From: Cheiracanthium punctorium
Lineage: Eukaryota > Arthropoda > Arachnida > Araneae > Cheiracanthiidae
Reading direction: 5' to 3'
NCBI GenBank assembly: GCA_038373885.1
Contig: JAWZYV010017493.1
Location: 248,001 to 312,000, forward strand
Length of the DNA stretch: 64,000 bases
Shown here piece by piece: positions 22,751 to 33,367 of the stretch (position 1 is its first letter; each line of letters starts with the position of its first letter). A model generated the notes under the pieces. It was not told the origin of the DNA. It did no database searches and saw only the letters and a list, made by a program, of their open reading frames with translations. Made by a program: the position numbers and the translations under genes.

Positions 22751-24537
22751 AATAAGTACCAGATATTAATTTTATGAATAATTTCAAACTTTTCTTAAAT
22801 ATACATATAAAAAATTAAAATATTCACGCGTCTTTTGTTTTGTTATACGGAAACATTTTGTGGAAACGATATCAATGATATATATTTATGAAAGAGAGGC
22901 ATTAAATCTCCTTAATGCTTAGATATTACCACTACCAATTCTGAAAGTGCTAGAACTCGGTCGTTTTATATGAAACTATTGCCTCATGTTTCTTTCATTC
23001 AATAATTTAAAAATATCCATTATGATCAAATCCATTTTTTAACCAATAGCACTTTTCAAAAAAGTTACTTTGTGTTTGTTATATAGCAAGTCGCTCTGTT
23101 AGAAAGCATTAGAAAGTAAAAGGATATGAGCTCGAACCTCATATCTATGGATTTCTGAAAGCATGAACAAAGAATTCAACAAACAAAATTCTGTACTAAA
23201 TGTTGCCTTTTCAAAAAATATTAATGCTGCTGACACGTAATCATTAAGAACATAAAGTGTCCAATTATTTCAAATAACTAGGAGAATTAATATTGAGTTT
23301 TAGCATAATGCATCCAATTTGTTACCGTAAAAGAGTTTTTTAAGTGAATAATTCAGAGTTGATAATTTCAAGATAACTACGACACATCCGTTTTCAGTTA
23401 TTCATTTTTTATCAAGTTATTTAAATGTACTAACTTGTCATTTGCAGTTAGAAAAAGAGCATTTTATATCTATTTTTGCTTTAATAAAATTTCAAAATGT
23501 TGTCTGATATGAACTTGTTATGTTTATCCTCACTTTTATTGCTTATTATCAGTACTCTGTTAAAGTAAGAATATTAAGTAGTTTTACTGGTGATTTCTTG
23601 TAAATCGGGCTATATTCCAAGAGCTGCTATTTATTCGGAATTTACGAAATCAGTTTTATACCACTACGTATTTGTAAAATCTGTAACGACAAATTCTTAG
23701 AAATTCCGGGGAATAAAACAAGTTAGCTGGAATACAGTGCGTGAATTACGATAACACATTCTGCTACAATCGCCCATTTCCTCGAAAAAGAAAACGATCC
23801 ATGCATTATTAAATAATTTTCTATGAAAATCAATACATTTTCGTACATCCCTTAAAGAAAGATTCTATGAAAAATAAGAAGAAATTTTCATTTTACAGTT
23901 TTTCACTATTTATTGCCCAACTAGTTTCTTCAAAACAATTTTTAAAATATCTTCATGCTTAACTTTAACTTTATAATGCATTTTTTTACAACAAAAAATT
24001 TATTTATAATTTTGAAGCAGATTGAATGTGAAATCGTCAGGAGATTCTCTATAAAAATTATGAAAACAATTATTACGGTTTTTTTCATTTTCATTTATTT
24101 ATAAAATAGACTGGATTTTTTGCGTGTGTTGGAGTAGATTAATAATTATCTAATTTGCATGATTTTTTTTTTACTTTATGTCTGACATAATTCTTTTAAA
24201 AAATATCTTAACTAAGTCATTTTTACTATCTAATTATTTAGAGTAAATGTCGAAATGGAGAAATTCATCTTCTCAAACATGCATTATATTCAAAACGGAG
24301 CATGCGATTTAAAAGGAAATATTCAGTATTTTGGAAAATTAAAAACATGTATGAAAGTAGCATTATAAAAGTTAATGCAAGTTGGTAAAGTAACGAGAAT
24401 GGTTTAATTAACAGAATTTGCTAGAAAAATCTTTAAATGATAAATTGTCGTCAAAACATAATATTCATGAAGCTAATAATGTGTTTTTCATGACTCGCTT
24501 CTTGCATAATTAATTTTAAGTATTTTTAAGACAGTAA
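22751..24537. other. Intergenic, no gene seen
   Basis: AT-rich. At about 23125-23150 the sequence GAGCTCGAACCTCAT resembles a tRNA B-box but no matching A-box or cloverleaf was found. Confidence 0.4.
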
Positions 24538-24790
24538 CAATTGAATCGGTGAGTGCAGAAACCACCTCAGTCACAAACAGGAAATTTTTTTCAGGAGAGA
24601 GAAAAAACTTCGTAAAACTTCATAAATTAGGTAATATTTGCATGACAGAAACATAAATGCATGTTATGACAGAGGAAAAAAATAAGTTTAAATATTTGAG
24701 TATTTGGAGGAGTTATGAAGTTTTATCTCTCTCCTGAAAAAAATTTCCTTTCTGTGACTCAGGTGGTTTCTGCACTCACCGATTCAATTG
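24538..24790. mobile_element. Fold-back MITE (253 bp) with arms of about 90 bp
   Basis: The left arm begins CAATTGAATCGGTGAGTGCA and the right arm ends with its reverse complement. Matching continues through AAACCACCTCAGTCACA, GGAAATTTTTTTCAGGAGAG and on toward the AACTTCATAA near the loop. TAA precedes the left arm (24535-24537) and follows the right arm (24791-24793), consistent with a 3-bp duplication of the type PIF/Harbinger elements make. It has no coding capacity. Confidence 0.75.
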
Positions 24791-25822
24791 TAAAAGTAAT
24801 CGTTTACCAAAGTTTTCAATAAACGGATTTGACGGTTTGGTGTTTAAAGTTGCTTGGCGCAAAGAGAAAAAATTTTTCTGGCGAGGTAGCTTGGATTAAT
24901 AAATATACTTGTAATGTACTTAAGAGCTTCTGACATTTTTTGACTTTTTCTAAGACAATTAAGTATTTTTAAATTCATGGCCGTATTTACCCCGCAATGT
25001 TTTTAAAAGGAGTGTAATTACGATCTTTAAAAACACAGTAAAAAATTCATTCGGACCAGGAAAAACGCACGTCAGTCTAATATCACTAAAATATATTGTA
25101 GAAAAATAATTTTAAATACTTTATTCATTTTTTATATTTAATTTATAAATAAATTATAAAATGGAAATTTGCTATTTATTTAAAACTTACTGTCATGAGT
25201 CGTGAACAGAGAGAGGAAATACGCTCCGAAAATATACCTGATAACACTTTGTATTTAAAACATATGAGACTTATAAATACACGAAGAACTGATTTATATC
25301 ATGGAAATAGAAAAAACCTAATAGTTACTATTCGTAATGAAATTATAGGGCTATATTACATTGCTTCACAACCCATTGCGAGCGAACAGACGTTATATAC
25401 AGTGTCTATTGTGTTATTGTATTCTTTGAGGCCATATGTCACACGAAATTTTTTTTTTATTGAAACAGTCCATCTCGCCATGTGGATCAAACTATTGTTA
25501 ACTTCAGACACTGAAAAGAAAAAATAAAAAAAGTAAAAAATGCAAAAGTTAAAAGTTGAAAACTGTACTAAATTGTCATAATTAATCCTATGTTATTCAT
25601 ACCTTACATGTTCTTAAAAAATTTAGATTGGATGCACGGAAGTGCCAACTGTCGTGGAATGTATTTCTTATAATGTATTTAGTATTCTCGCTTTCGGTAC
25701 AAGGCAGAAACTAACACCCGACATATACAATAGGAATCAATGATAATCATAAGAAAAGGTCTTGAATGGGAGTAATTATTATTACTATTATTATTATTAT
25801 TATTTTCATCTATTTATATATA
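24791..25822. other. Intergenic, no gene seen
   Basis: AT-rich. The 110-codon open frame at 25195-25527 shows no domain, signal peptide or good splice context and is regarded as chance. An (ATT)n run lies just before the next element. Confidence 0.4.
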
Positions 25823-27137
25823 CTAGGGGCCAAGGCCCCCAGACTCGCTACGCTCGCTTTTCGTATGAGGCATTCGGCCCCTAATCAGGCTTATTCGTAA
25901 AAAAGACATAATTTCAGCAGACAAAACCCGAAGATTGCACCAGATAGAATGTTACAGAGCTACACATTGCTTGGTTCTTGCATCTTCATTGGTACATAAA
26001 AATTTAAACTTCACACTACAGTAGAACCCCCTCCCCCTCATAACACGGAAGATATTTTGTTATTTGAATCCGTGTTGTACGGGTCCTGAGCTATACTCCA
26101 CCTGGAGTGCGGACTCCGCTTATAATCGCTGGAAAAATTATTTGCACTCCTCAGAAACACAATGATATTTAATGTTGCCATTCAAAAGTTATATTAATTA
26201 GGAGCTAAAGCGTAATAAAATCAGAACATATGTTTCAGCTGTATTTTTAATAATGTAAAACCTATTGGACACCTTGCGAATTTGCCACTCATGGCGATTT
26301 TTCATTATTTGGCGACTTGCGTACATGTAAAGTTAATAAAAACTACGGAACAGATAGAATAGCCAGCCACCAATGGCGACTTTCCATTATTTGGCGATTT
26401 ACACATGCTCACAACCTATATTTACTGTTCATTTAATGTTACCGGAAAACCGTTATCCATATTTCCATGTACATTAATCGTTTGCAGATTAGCGTAATTA
26501 ACACCACGGATTATACCATCTCGTCGCGCTAGCAAATATCCAAAGTGTACTATAACTGCTATAATGGCATAGTTAACTAGTTAGGCATAACTAGTGGCAT
26601 AGTTATTTCTACTGGTAGCAAATAATCCAGCTGGACGAGAACCGGCTTTAAAATAATCTGCATTTTAATTATTTTTTTATTTTCAAGATATTAGTTATTC
26701 TGTTTTGGAAGAACGAATAATCGCTCATTCTAAACTCCTGTTGTCTAAGCGAACTTACTATTTGAAAATTGCCAACTTTTTGTAACACATTTTAAGTTAC
26801 TTATTTCATATAGTTTTTATTTTGGCGTAAAATGGGCGTAATTCTAACTCATGTTTGTAAATTTCACGCGATTCTAGATACTTGGAAACGCTTTGTTGCA
26901 AAGGAATGAATGATTTTATGAAAAATCTGGCAACCATTCTGTTTATTTTTTCAGTTTTTTATTAATATCTTCTAAAATAATTCGATTTTCGAAATTTAAA
27001 TCAGCTTAACAGGTTCCTCGGAATTTTTTGAATCTGTGGGCACCTTAGTTGAAACTCAAATCCCTACGGTTTAGGAGGAGATAGGTCAACAAGCTTTGAC
27101 GGCGACAGCGTCCTTTATTTTTTTTAGAATAGAGAGA
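25823..27137 (-). mobile_element. Helitron-like non-autonomous element, copy 3 (interrupted)
   Basis: The cleanest copy. CTAGGGGCCAAGGCCCCC starts right after an A at 25822 and AGAATAGAGAGA ends right before a T at 27138. Read on the minus strand this is A|TCTCTCTATTCT...GGCCTTGGCCCCTAG|T: insertion between A and T with no duplication, a 5' TC, a 3' CTAG and a GGGGCC-TT-GGCCCC hairpin beside the 3' end. Those are Helitron hallmarks. A 223-bp pogo-like MITE interrupts it at 26019-26241; without it the copy is close to copy 2 in length. No Rep/helicase is encoded. Confidence 0.7.
26019..26241. mobile_element. pogo/Tigger-like MITE nested in Helitron-like copy 3
   Basis: Copies 1 and 2 of the host repeat continue straight from CACACTA/CACTATATTT to TTTAA...AAACCTGTGG, whereas copy 3 has 223 extra bases here. 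The insert is bordered by TA at 26017-26018 and 26242-26243. It starts CAGTAGAACCCC, the typical pogo/Tigger end, and finishes TTTCAGCTG, a weaker match. The interior has AACACGG...CCGTGTT hairpin-like sequence. No transposase is encoded. Confidence 0.62.
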
Positions 27138-29425
27138 TTAATACTGTTATTATTATTTCAATTTATTTGTTCGATGAGCGATTACTTCATTTAAGAGCCG
27201 ATTTTGTTTTCATATAAAACTGAATCTTTTATTTATATTTTATAACTGTGATTAAATTATCGGTTAAATGTAGAACACTGTATGTATGCAGAACATGCGA
27301 ATATAAACTATAGCCTACTTATATGTATATTAGAGTGTCCCGTATTTTCTAACTTTTAAATTTTTAAATGCTCTCCTCCTATTGCCCTTTCCATTTGTTT
27401 CGAAATTAGTCCATGCAAATTTTTGGTACAATAAACATCTTTTGAGAGAGAATATGAAAGATGAAAGCCATTATCAGGCTTTGTGGTGGCGATGCTTTTC
27501 TCATTGTTGTTAGCCTTTGGGTCTTCTTCGTGATTATTAGAAGCACATGATAATACTACTCAACAGTTCATTATTAATAAGTGATCAATTCATAGAATTC
27601 GACAAATTAATAGAAAAGAATATGTTGGCTACATAATAAAAGCATTTTAAAAGTCCAATTTCTCTAATTTTTACTCTTCACTGGGATGATATGCTTTTAT
27701 CAGCACAAAGTGTCAGAGATACAAAAGATAAAATAGTACCAGATAATGCATCTTTCATGACAAAGAACAGCTCACTTTTTTTCCAAAATTAAAAAATTCT
27801 ACTGGGAAAGAGCAAACATATGCTTTTCGGACTGTTTTAACACATTGTGCCTGGAAAGTGAGGTGCAGATTTTATGCCGTGTCACATCTGTTTCAAACAG
27901 TGACAGCTTAAATCGTGGTTCAATACTTTTAGAACAAAACTTATATCGAATAGTTGTTTATTTCCATGCCGTTATCACATATGACCTAATTTTTCTAAAC
28001 GTATTCGAAAGTAAAATGTACAAGGTAGAGGAAAATCCTGACGTACTACTTTTTAAAGACTTGAGAAACAAGTGAAGAAACGTCAATATTAATATATCAA
28101 AAATGGAAAAGAACATGTGGAACGTCATCAATCAGACAGAAATCAAAGAAATATTAGTAATTTTGGCAGAAAAAAGACTAAACAAACATACTGAGAGACT
28201 GCACTAAAGAACTTATTAAACTGTACATGATGCTTTTTGGAAGATATTGTGAAAATAAACTAAAATTTCATATTCGAGTACTATGTATCAAGCCTTATGG
28301 CAAGAATAATTTATTCTTAAGCAAACGCTTTTGTTCAGATTGTAGCTTACTTTATCAGTCAAATATGAGAAGGCTTTGGAAAACATTTCATTATTCATTG
28401 TAACTGTATATACGTGAAACCGTGGATTAAGTACGAGGCAGTCGCACTTAATCACGTGGCACCTAGGCAAGACCACTGCTTCTAAAAATCTTTAAAATTG
28501 TACAAAAGACTTGACGAAATACTTTCAAGATTAGCTTAAAAGAAATTTGTGCAGCACTTCTGGTATTTATTAGAATAATTTTCAATTTTATTCTTTTATC
28601 AATGTATAAGTGAAATCGAAATTTGTTGCAAACCTAGCTCGTGAGTATTACACATGGAACGGACATATTCCTTCCGTTTGCAAAGTAGCTGTATTATTAA
28701 TAATTTGGAATACTGTATTTGTATTTGCACTTCATAGTTTTGTTACTACTGCATTTCAGTAAACATTAGATGATTTTGTGTCTACTAAAATCAAAACATT
28801 TTTAAATCGCCGTCATTTGGACACCTCTTTGAACAAGATTGCCCATCAACCTGGGAAAAAACTGTCAATTTGGAAGTCAAATGGAAAATTATTGTGTTGA
28901 AAGCAGTTAATGGCAGTGTTGAAAGCGTCGTTAAATTCATGCAGGACTGTAACAGGTTAAACAGTTAATGAAGAAAAAAATAATTTGTTCCTCATTGTAT
29001 GCAAGATCGTCGCAACTTATATCGAGAACGCATCTTAACGTGCAAAAGATTCCCGTTAAAAAGAAAATATCTACACTATTGATGTATATATGAGTTGGTC
29101 ATGTATTGAGTATAACTTTTAATTTATAACACCGAGTATTTTATTTGTTTCTAAATGCATCGTATCAACCATTGTGACATTGAAAATTCTGGCTTAGGTC
29201 GGCAAGGATTAATTTCATCCTACTGGACTGAAACATTACATATGAGTTAATCTGATCAAAAGGAACAATTTCATTGGGCGGGAAAAAAATTTCAGCAAAA
29301 AAGAAGAAAAAAAAATTGACCCAATATAAGGGTCACTCTAATGTACATACAGGATACATCATTTAATATTACTCTAAGCTAAATGCGATTATTTTAGAAA
29401 TTACTGGACGTTTAATATTTAATAA
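27138..29425. other. Intergenic, no gene seen
   Basis: AT-rich with short open frames (27845-28075, 28288-28476) lacking motifs. No transposon ends were identified. Confidence 0.4.
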
Positions 29426-29619
29426 CTAGCTGAAGTACCCGTCGTTGACGGGTTAGTACTGAATGCAAATTTCTAAAAGCAAGAACTTTCGTCAGCATTG
29501 TAGGAGTACACAGAATGGATGTAGTATGTTGCCAAAGTAAAGAAAGCGAAATTATAATTTTTATGTATTGTTAAAATATTACAGTTTAGGGAGTAACTAA
29601 GTAATATCATTTCATTCGC

Positions 29620-30600
29620 TTTAGTCGTAATTATGGGATGCGCGAACGAATATTTACACATATTGAAATAATTTTCGCAAAATCTCAAAATCTAATCAAC
29701 ATTTTTGAAAAATTGGAAGCTTAGAATTTAAGTTGAGTGACAACCTATCATGTCACCCAATTTCGTTTAATTCCCCGCAGTCTTTATTTCGTGATGCTGG
29801 AACAAAAATTTTAGCAGTTTTAAACGATTTTCACAAAATCTCAAAATGTAATCAAAATATTTTAAAAATTCAACACCTATAAATTAAGATTAGCAACTAC
29901 CTATCATATCACCAAATTTCGTATTAGTCGTTATTACGCGATGCTTGAAGAAATATAACCGGGAGAATTTTCACGTTCTTGTTGGGACCATTTCGGGAGA
30001 ATTTTCACAAAATCTCAAAATCTAATAAAAATGTTTTAAAAATTAGACACCTATACTTTATGTTGAGCAACAACCTATCATGTGACCAAATTTCATATCA
30101 TTCGCTTTAGTCGTTATTACGTAATGCGTGAACAAAAATTCACTCAGTTTGAAGCGATTTTCGCAAAATCCCAAAATTTGATCGGTTTATTTTTAGATGC
30201 TTATAGTTTAAGTTGACCACCTATCATTTCACCAAATACCATTTTTTCACCTTTGCAGTTATTACGTGATATGCGAACACAAATTTACGCAGTTTGAAAA
30301 AATTTTCGCAAAATCTCAAAATTTAATCAAGATTTTTTTAAACATTCGACGCCTATGTTTTAAGTTGAGTGACCACCTATCATGACACCTAATTTCATAT
30401 CATTCGTTTCAGTCGTTTTTACGTGATGCTTGAACACATATTTACGCAGATTGAAAGGATTTTCGCAAAATCTCACAATCCAATCAAGATTTTTTTAAAA
30501 TTCGACGCCTATGTTTTAAGTTGAGTGACCACCTATCATGACACCCAATTTCATATCATTCGCTTCAGTCGTTTTTACGTGATGCTTAAACAAAAAAAGC
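29620..30600. repeat. Minisatellite array, about six units of about 156 bp
   Basis: CCTATCATG-type landmarks occur near 29744, 29900, 30074, 30220, 30376 and 30532. Each unit contains TTTTCGCAAAATCTCAAAAT, TTTAAGTTGAG, CCTATCATGTCACC and TTCGCTTTAGTCGTTATTAC (variants). The two rightmost units are nearly identical, so the array has expanded recently at that end. Confidence 0.8.
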
Positions 30601-30605
30601 GTCAC

Positions 30606-30637
<32 letters not shown>

Positions 30638-30656
30638 CGACAGAATGACAGACAGA
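30600..30656. repeat. (GACAGAAT)n microsatellite
   Basis: Five to six near-perfect octamers GACAGAAT followed by GACAGACAG, adjoining the minisatellite inside the Helitron. Confidence 0.85.
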
Positions 30657-30764
30657 TTTTTTGAGGGTCGCATCGGATTCCCGGGTGCTTGAAATGGATA
30701 GAAATCGCAAAATGTTTGAATTCCAAGAAATGTACAGACAAAAGTCTAATTTTATTTATATAGA

Positions 30765-32036
30765 TATGCCTTTTGTTTGCAGCCAACGCGCTTTAGACTA
30801 TGCAAGTAATATCTACAAGAGATATGTGCCAGCAATATATTGTTGTATAATAATACTACTATTGACCATTTGTGATGTGGAGTATTTCGCAGTAGATATA
30901 TTGCAACAAGGCTCACATTCATCACTATAGCAACGTTGTATCATTTGTAGCTTGCCTAGATTACTCTTGCTAACTTAATAATCGCAAACAAACAAAATAA
31001 AATCCTTCACTGCTGGTCATTACAGGCGTTTCTATGTTTATATTACAATTTTATTTATGAAATGCGGAATGCCTTTATACTCTAGATATAATCTCTCATC
31101 CGTTTATGCTACTTATTGTTTATCATTCAGCAAGTTGGGTGTTGCTTTACTACATGAATGTCACAACAAAACTTAGTCTTAAATTTACGTAGCAATTTTT
31201 TTCCTTTAGCGTAGGCGTTTGGGAAAGCACCATTTCGAGAGACTACTTCAGAGAAAAAAAGACCCCCTGAGCAATAATAGGAAACCGTGAACTTAGAAAA
31301 TGTTTCTGTCACCAGATGAGTTCCATAACATTCCGAACTTCACTCCATTGCAAAGCTCATCGGCGTAAATTAGCATGTAACATTGAGGGGGAGGACAGCA
31401 AAAGGTTTCCTATTGCAGAAAATATTTTTCAATAAGTAATGATCTGTCAATTTTCTTGAATTTTTCGAGGGGGCGTTTATCCACCCTTGCCCTTAGTAAG
31501 TTACTCTTATGGCAAAGCTCACAAAACGATCAAAATTTACAGCACATAACAAACAAAACTGCATCCTATCACTTTGTCTCTAAACTGGTAGTTTGCTTTG
31601 CTTGCTGCTCTATTAACATGGCCAATGATGTAAATATTAATTACTATTGTGTCCACTGCTTTTTTGGAAAAAGTAATGACAATTCTGTCACTTTTACTTA
31701 CAGCAAGGCTAATAGCCCGCTGTACCGAGCCATAACCTTCTGATCCTACCGTGTGATTCGTTAACGGACTGTTTTAGGGAGCTTTTTGTATTATGTTTTA
31801 TTGAGAAAGCAAACAAATAAAAAAATGTTGCTTCATTGAGAGAGATACTATGACCGAGAAATTCCATAATTTTACTTTTATTATAATTGTTTTTGTATAC
31901 CTAGTGCTAAATTTATCCCGTTGTGGAAATAAATACGATGGGTGAGATAACAGTGTTTTTGTGTTAAATACAATACAATATTTTGAGTGTTTTTGTTATT
32001 TACAATGGGTGCTTATGGCCTTCTACCAGGGGGCGT
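30765..32036. other. Intergenic, no gene seen
   Basis: Open frames at 31127-31312 (minus) and 31456-31743 (plus) are present but show no domain or splice context. A TACCGAGCCATAAC string near 31718 is also found in similar form near 62572, a possible trace of an older repeat. Confidence 0.35.
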
Positions 32037-32184
32037 AGCCGGGGGGGGGGGTATCGGGATATATCCCCCCCGGAATTTTTGGATTAGTGGTCACAAGATT
32101 AATGCTGTGCTAAAATTCCGTCTATTTCTACACATATAAGTTCAGATCCCCCCCCCCCGAAAAATTTTCCTGGCTACGCGCCTG
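32037..32184. mobile_element. Small hAT-like MITE (148 bp), copy 2
   Basis: Inverted ends CAGGGGGCGTAGCCGG and CCTGGCTACGCGCCTG flank two poly-C/poly-G blocks and a CCGAAAAATTTTC motif. Flanking octamers CCTTCTAC (32029-32036) and CCTCCTAC (32185-32192) match at seven of eight positions, a hAT-type duplication. It has no coding capacity and is related to 22312-22460. Confidence 0.8.
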
Positions 32185-32559
32185 CCTCCTACCCAAATAT
32201 AAAACAGAACAGTATAAAACAAACAATATTTGAGGTAACCTGCTTTTCTAAAGCAAAATGATCGTTCTACTCGTTCTTACTGATCAAATTAACATATCTT
32301 TTTCGATTATTAAATGGGGCGAGAGCTATGAGTCCTTAATCCTTATGAATCGTCTTATTAGGATTTGGCAATTTCTCACAAAATATGGTAGATATTGTTG
32401 AGTCATTTTTAGTTTTAGAAACCTTTTGCTAGCAGCAAATTCGGCGATATGTTATGAAAATTTGCCAAGCTTGATAACTTGCTGTGCGATTTCGAAGAAT
32501 ATTACGAATGCTTTCAGCGAATTATCTACAGCAGACTCTTATTGCACTTTGTATTAAGG

Positions 32560-32850
32560 CAAAGCTAACTCGAGGTTTAGCTGCCTAAGGATTACTGGAG
32601 AGTACATTTTTAATCGCCACCCGGGTTGCGTTTGTTTGTTTTGTGTTATGGCAAGCCTAAACGAAGGGTACAATGGACAGAGGACTTTTTAAATGTTCTA
32701 AAGCGTATTCACGTTACATTTGAAGAAAACCACTCAAAAACTCCAGACCTTTTTTTTATGGCACTGCGAAAGGCCAGAACCTGGGACCTTCAGACTACCA
32801 TGTTCAATGTATTTATTCAATCGCCCATAGTAGATATATAGAGCTTCGTA
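32560..32850 (-). repeat. SINE-like repeat, copy 2
   Basis: Read on the minus strand: GAAGGTCCCAGGTTCTGGCC (a good B-box, GGTTCTGGCC), then GGTCTGGAGTTTTTGAGTGG, TTCAAATGTAACGTGAATAC, and a tail with TTTAGGCAGC and AGCTTTGCCTTAA. It matches the other four copies in order and content. The open frame at 32626-32841 is antisense repeat sequence, not a gene. Confidence 0.6.
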
Positions 32851-33367
32851 AAGCCGGAATTGCTATAGAACTTCACCGATTTCTGGAGTCCAAAATTTCT
32901 GAATTATTTAAATCTTTATTATGAAGTATACAAATTCCCAATAATTATTTAATTTTTTTTAAATGGACATACTTTTCTTGAATAGAAAAAAGATATAAAT
33001 TAAAAATAAACATATTGTATTAAGTTATATTCTGTATTGAGTTACATTCAAGTATTGAGTTATATTCTGTGAATTATACACAACAGAAAGATATTATTAA
33101 GATAATAATAATAATAACGCCTTAAAGAACATTTTCAGTTGAATACAGATTTATTCTTATATATGCTATTGTAAATATAGAAGAATTTTGGGAGCTTTGA
33201 AGACCAAATTTGAGAACGTCCACTGTATTTCGATAACAAAATAAAAAAATGTTAATTTTTTTTACATGTTAGCCTGGGATTTCCCTAAAAATCTGAATAA
33301 TACAGTTACTGGATACTTAATGCTCTAAAAATTTTCAAATTAGCCGTTACTTTTTAATTTAATTACA

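Larger units (their letters stand above)
29426..30764 (-). mobile_element. Non-autonomous Helitron with an internal minisatellite (1,339 bp)
   Basis: On the minus strand it starts TCTATATAAATAAAATTAGA after an A and ends GGGTACTTCAGCTAG before a T, with an ACCCGT...ACGGGT hairpin just inside the CTAG. These are the standard Helitron termini: 5' TC, 3' hairpin plus CTRR, insertion between A and T, no duplication. The interior is dominated by about six tandem units spaced about 156 bp and a (GACAGAAT)n microsatellite. No RepHel protein is encoded. Confidence 0.85.

Noticed and set aside
23085..23160. Possible tRNA because of GAGCTCGAACCTCAT
   Set aside because: Only a B-box-like string; no A-box or stems that pair.
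25195..25527. 110-codon + strand frame
   Set aside because: No motif, no splice context, A/T-biased codons; judged to be chance.
29620..30600. Regular repeats that could suggest a CRISPR-like array
   Set aside because: Units of about 156 bp diverge gradually along their whole length with no constant repeat/variable spacer pattern, in a eukaryotic Helitron.
31456..31743. 95-codon + strand frame
   Set aside because: No recognisable domain and no supporting signals; possible old repeat.
32626..32841. 71-codon frame with protein-like composition
   Set aside because: It corresponds to the antisense of a SINE shared with four other non-coding copies.
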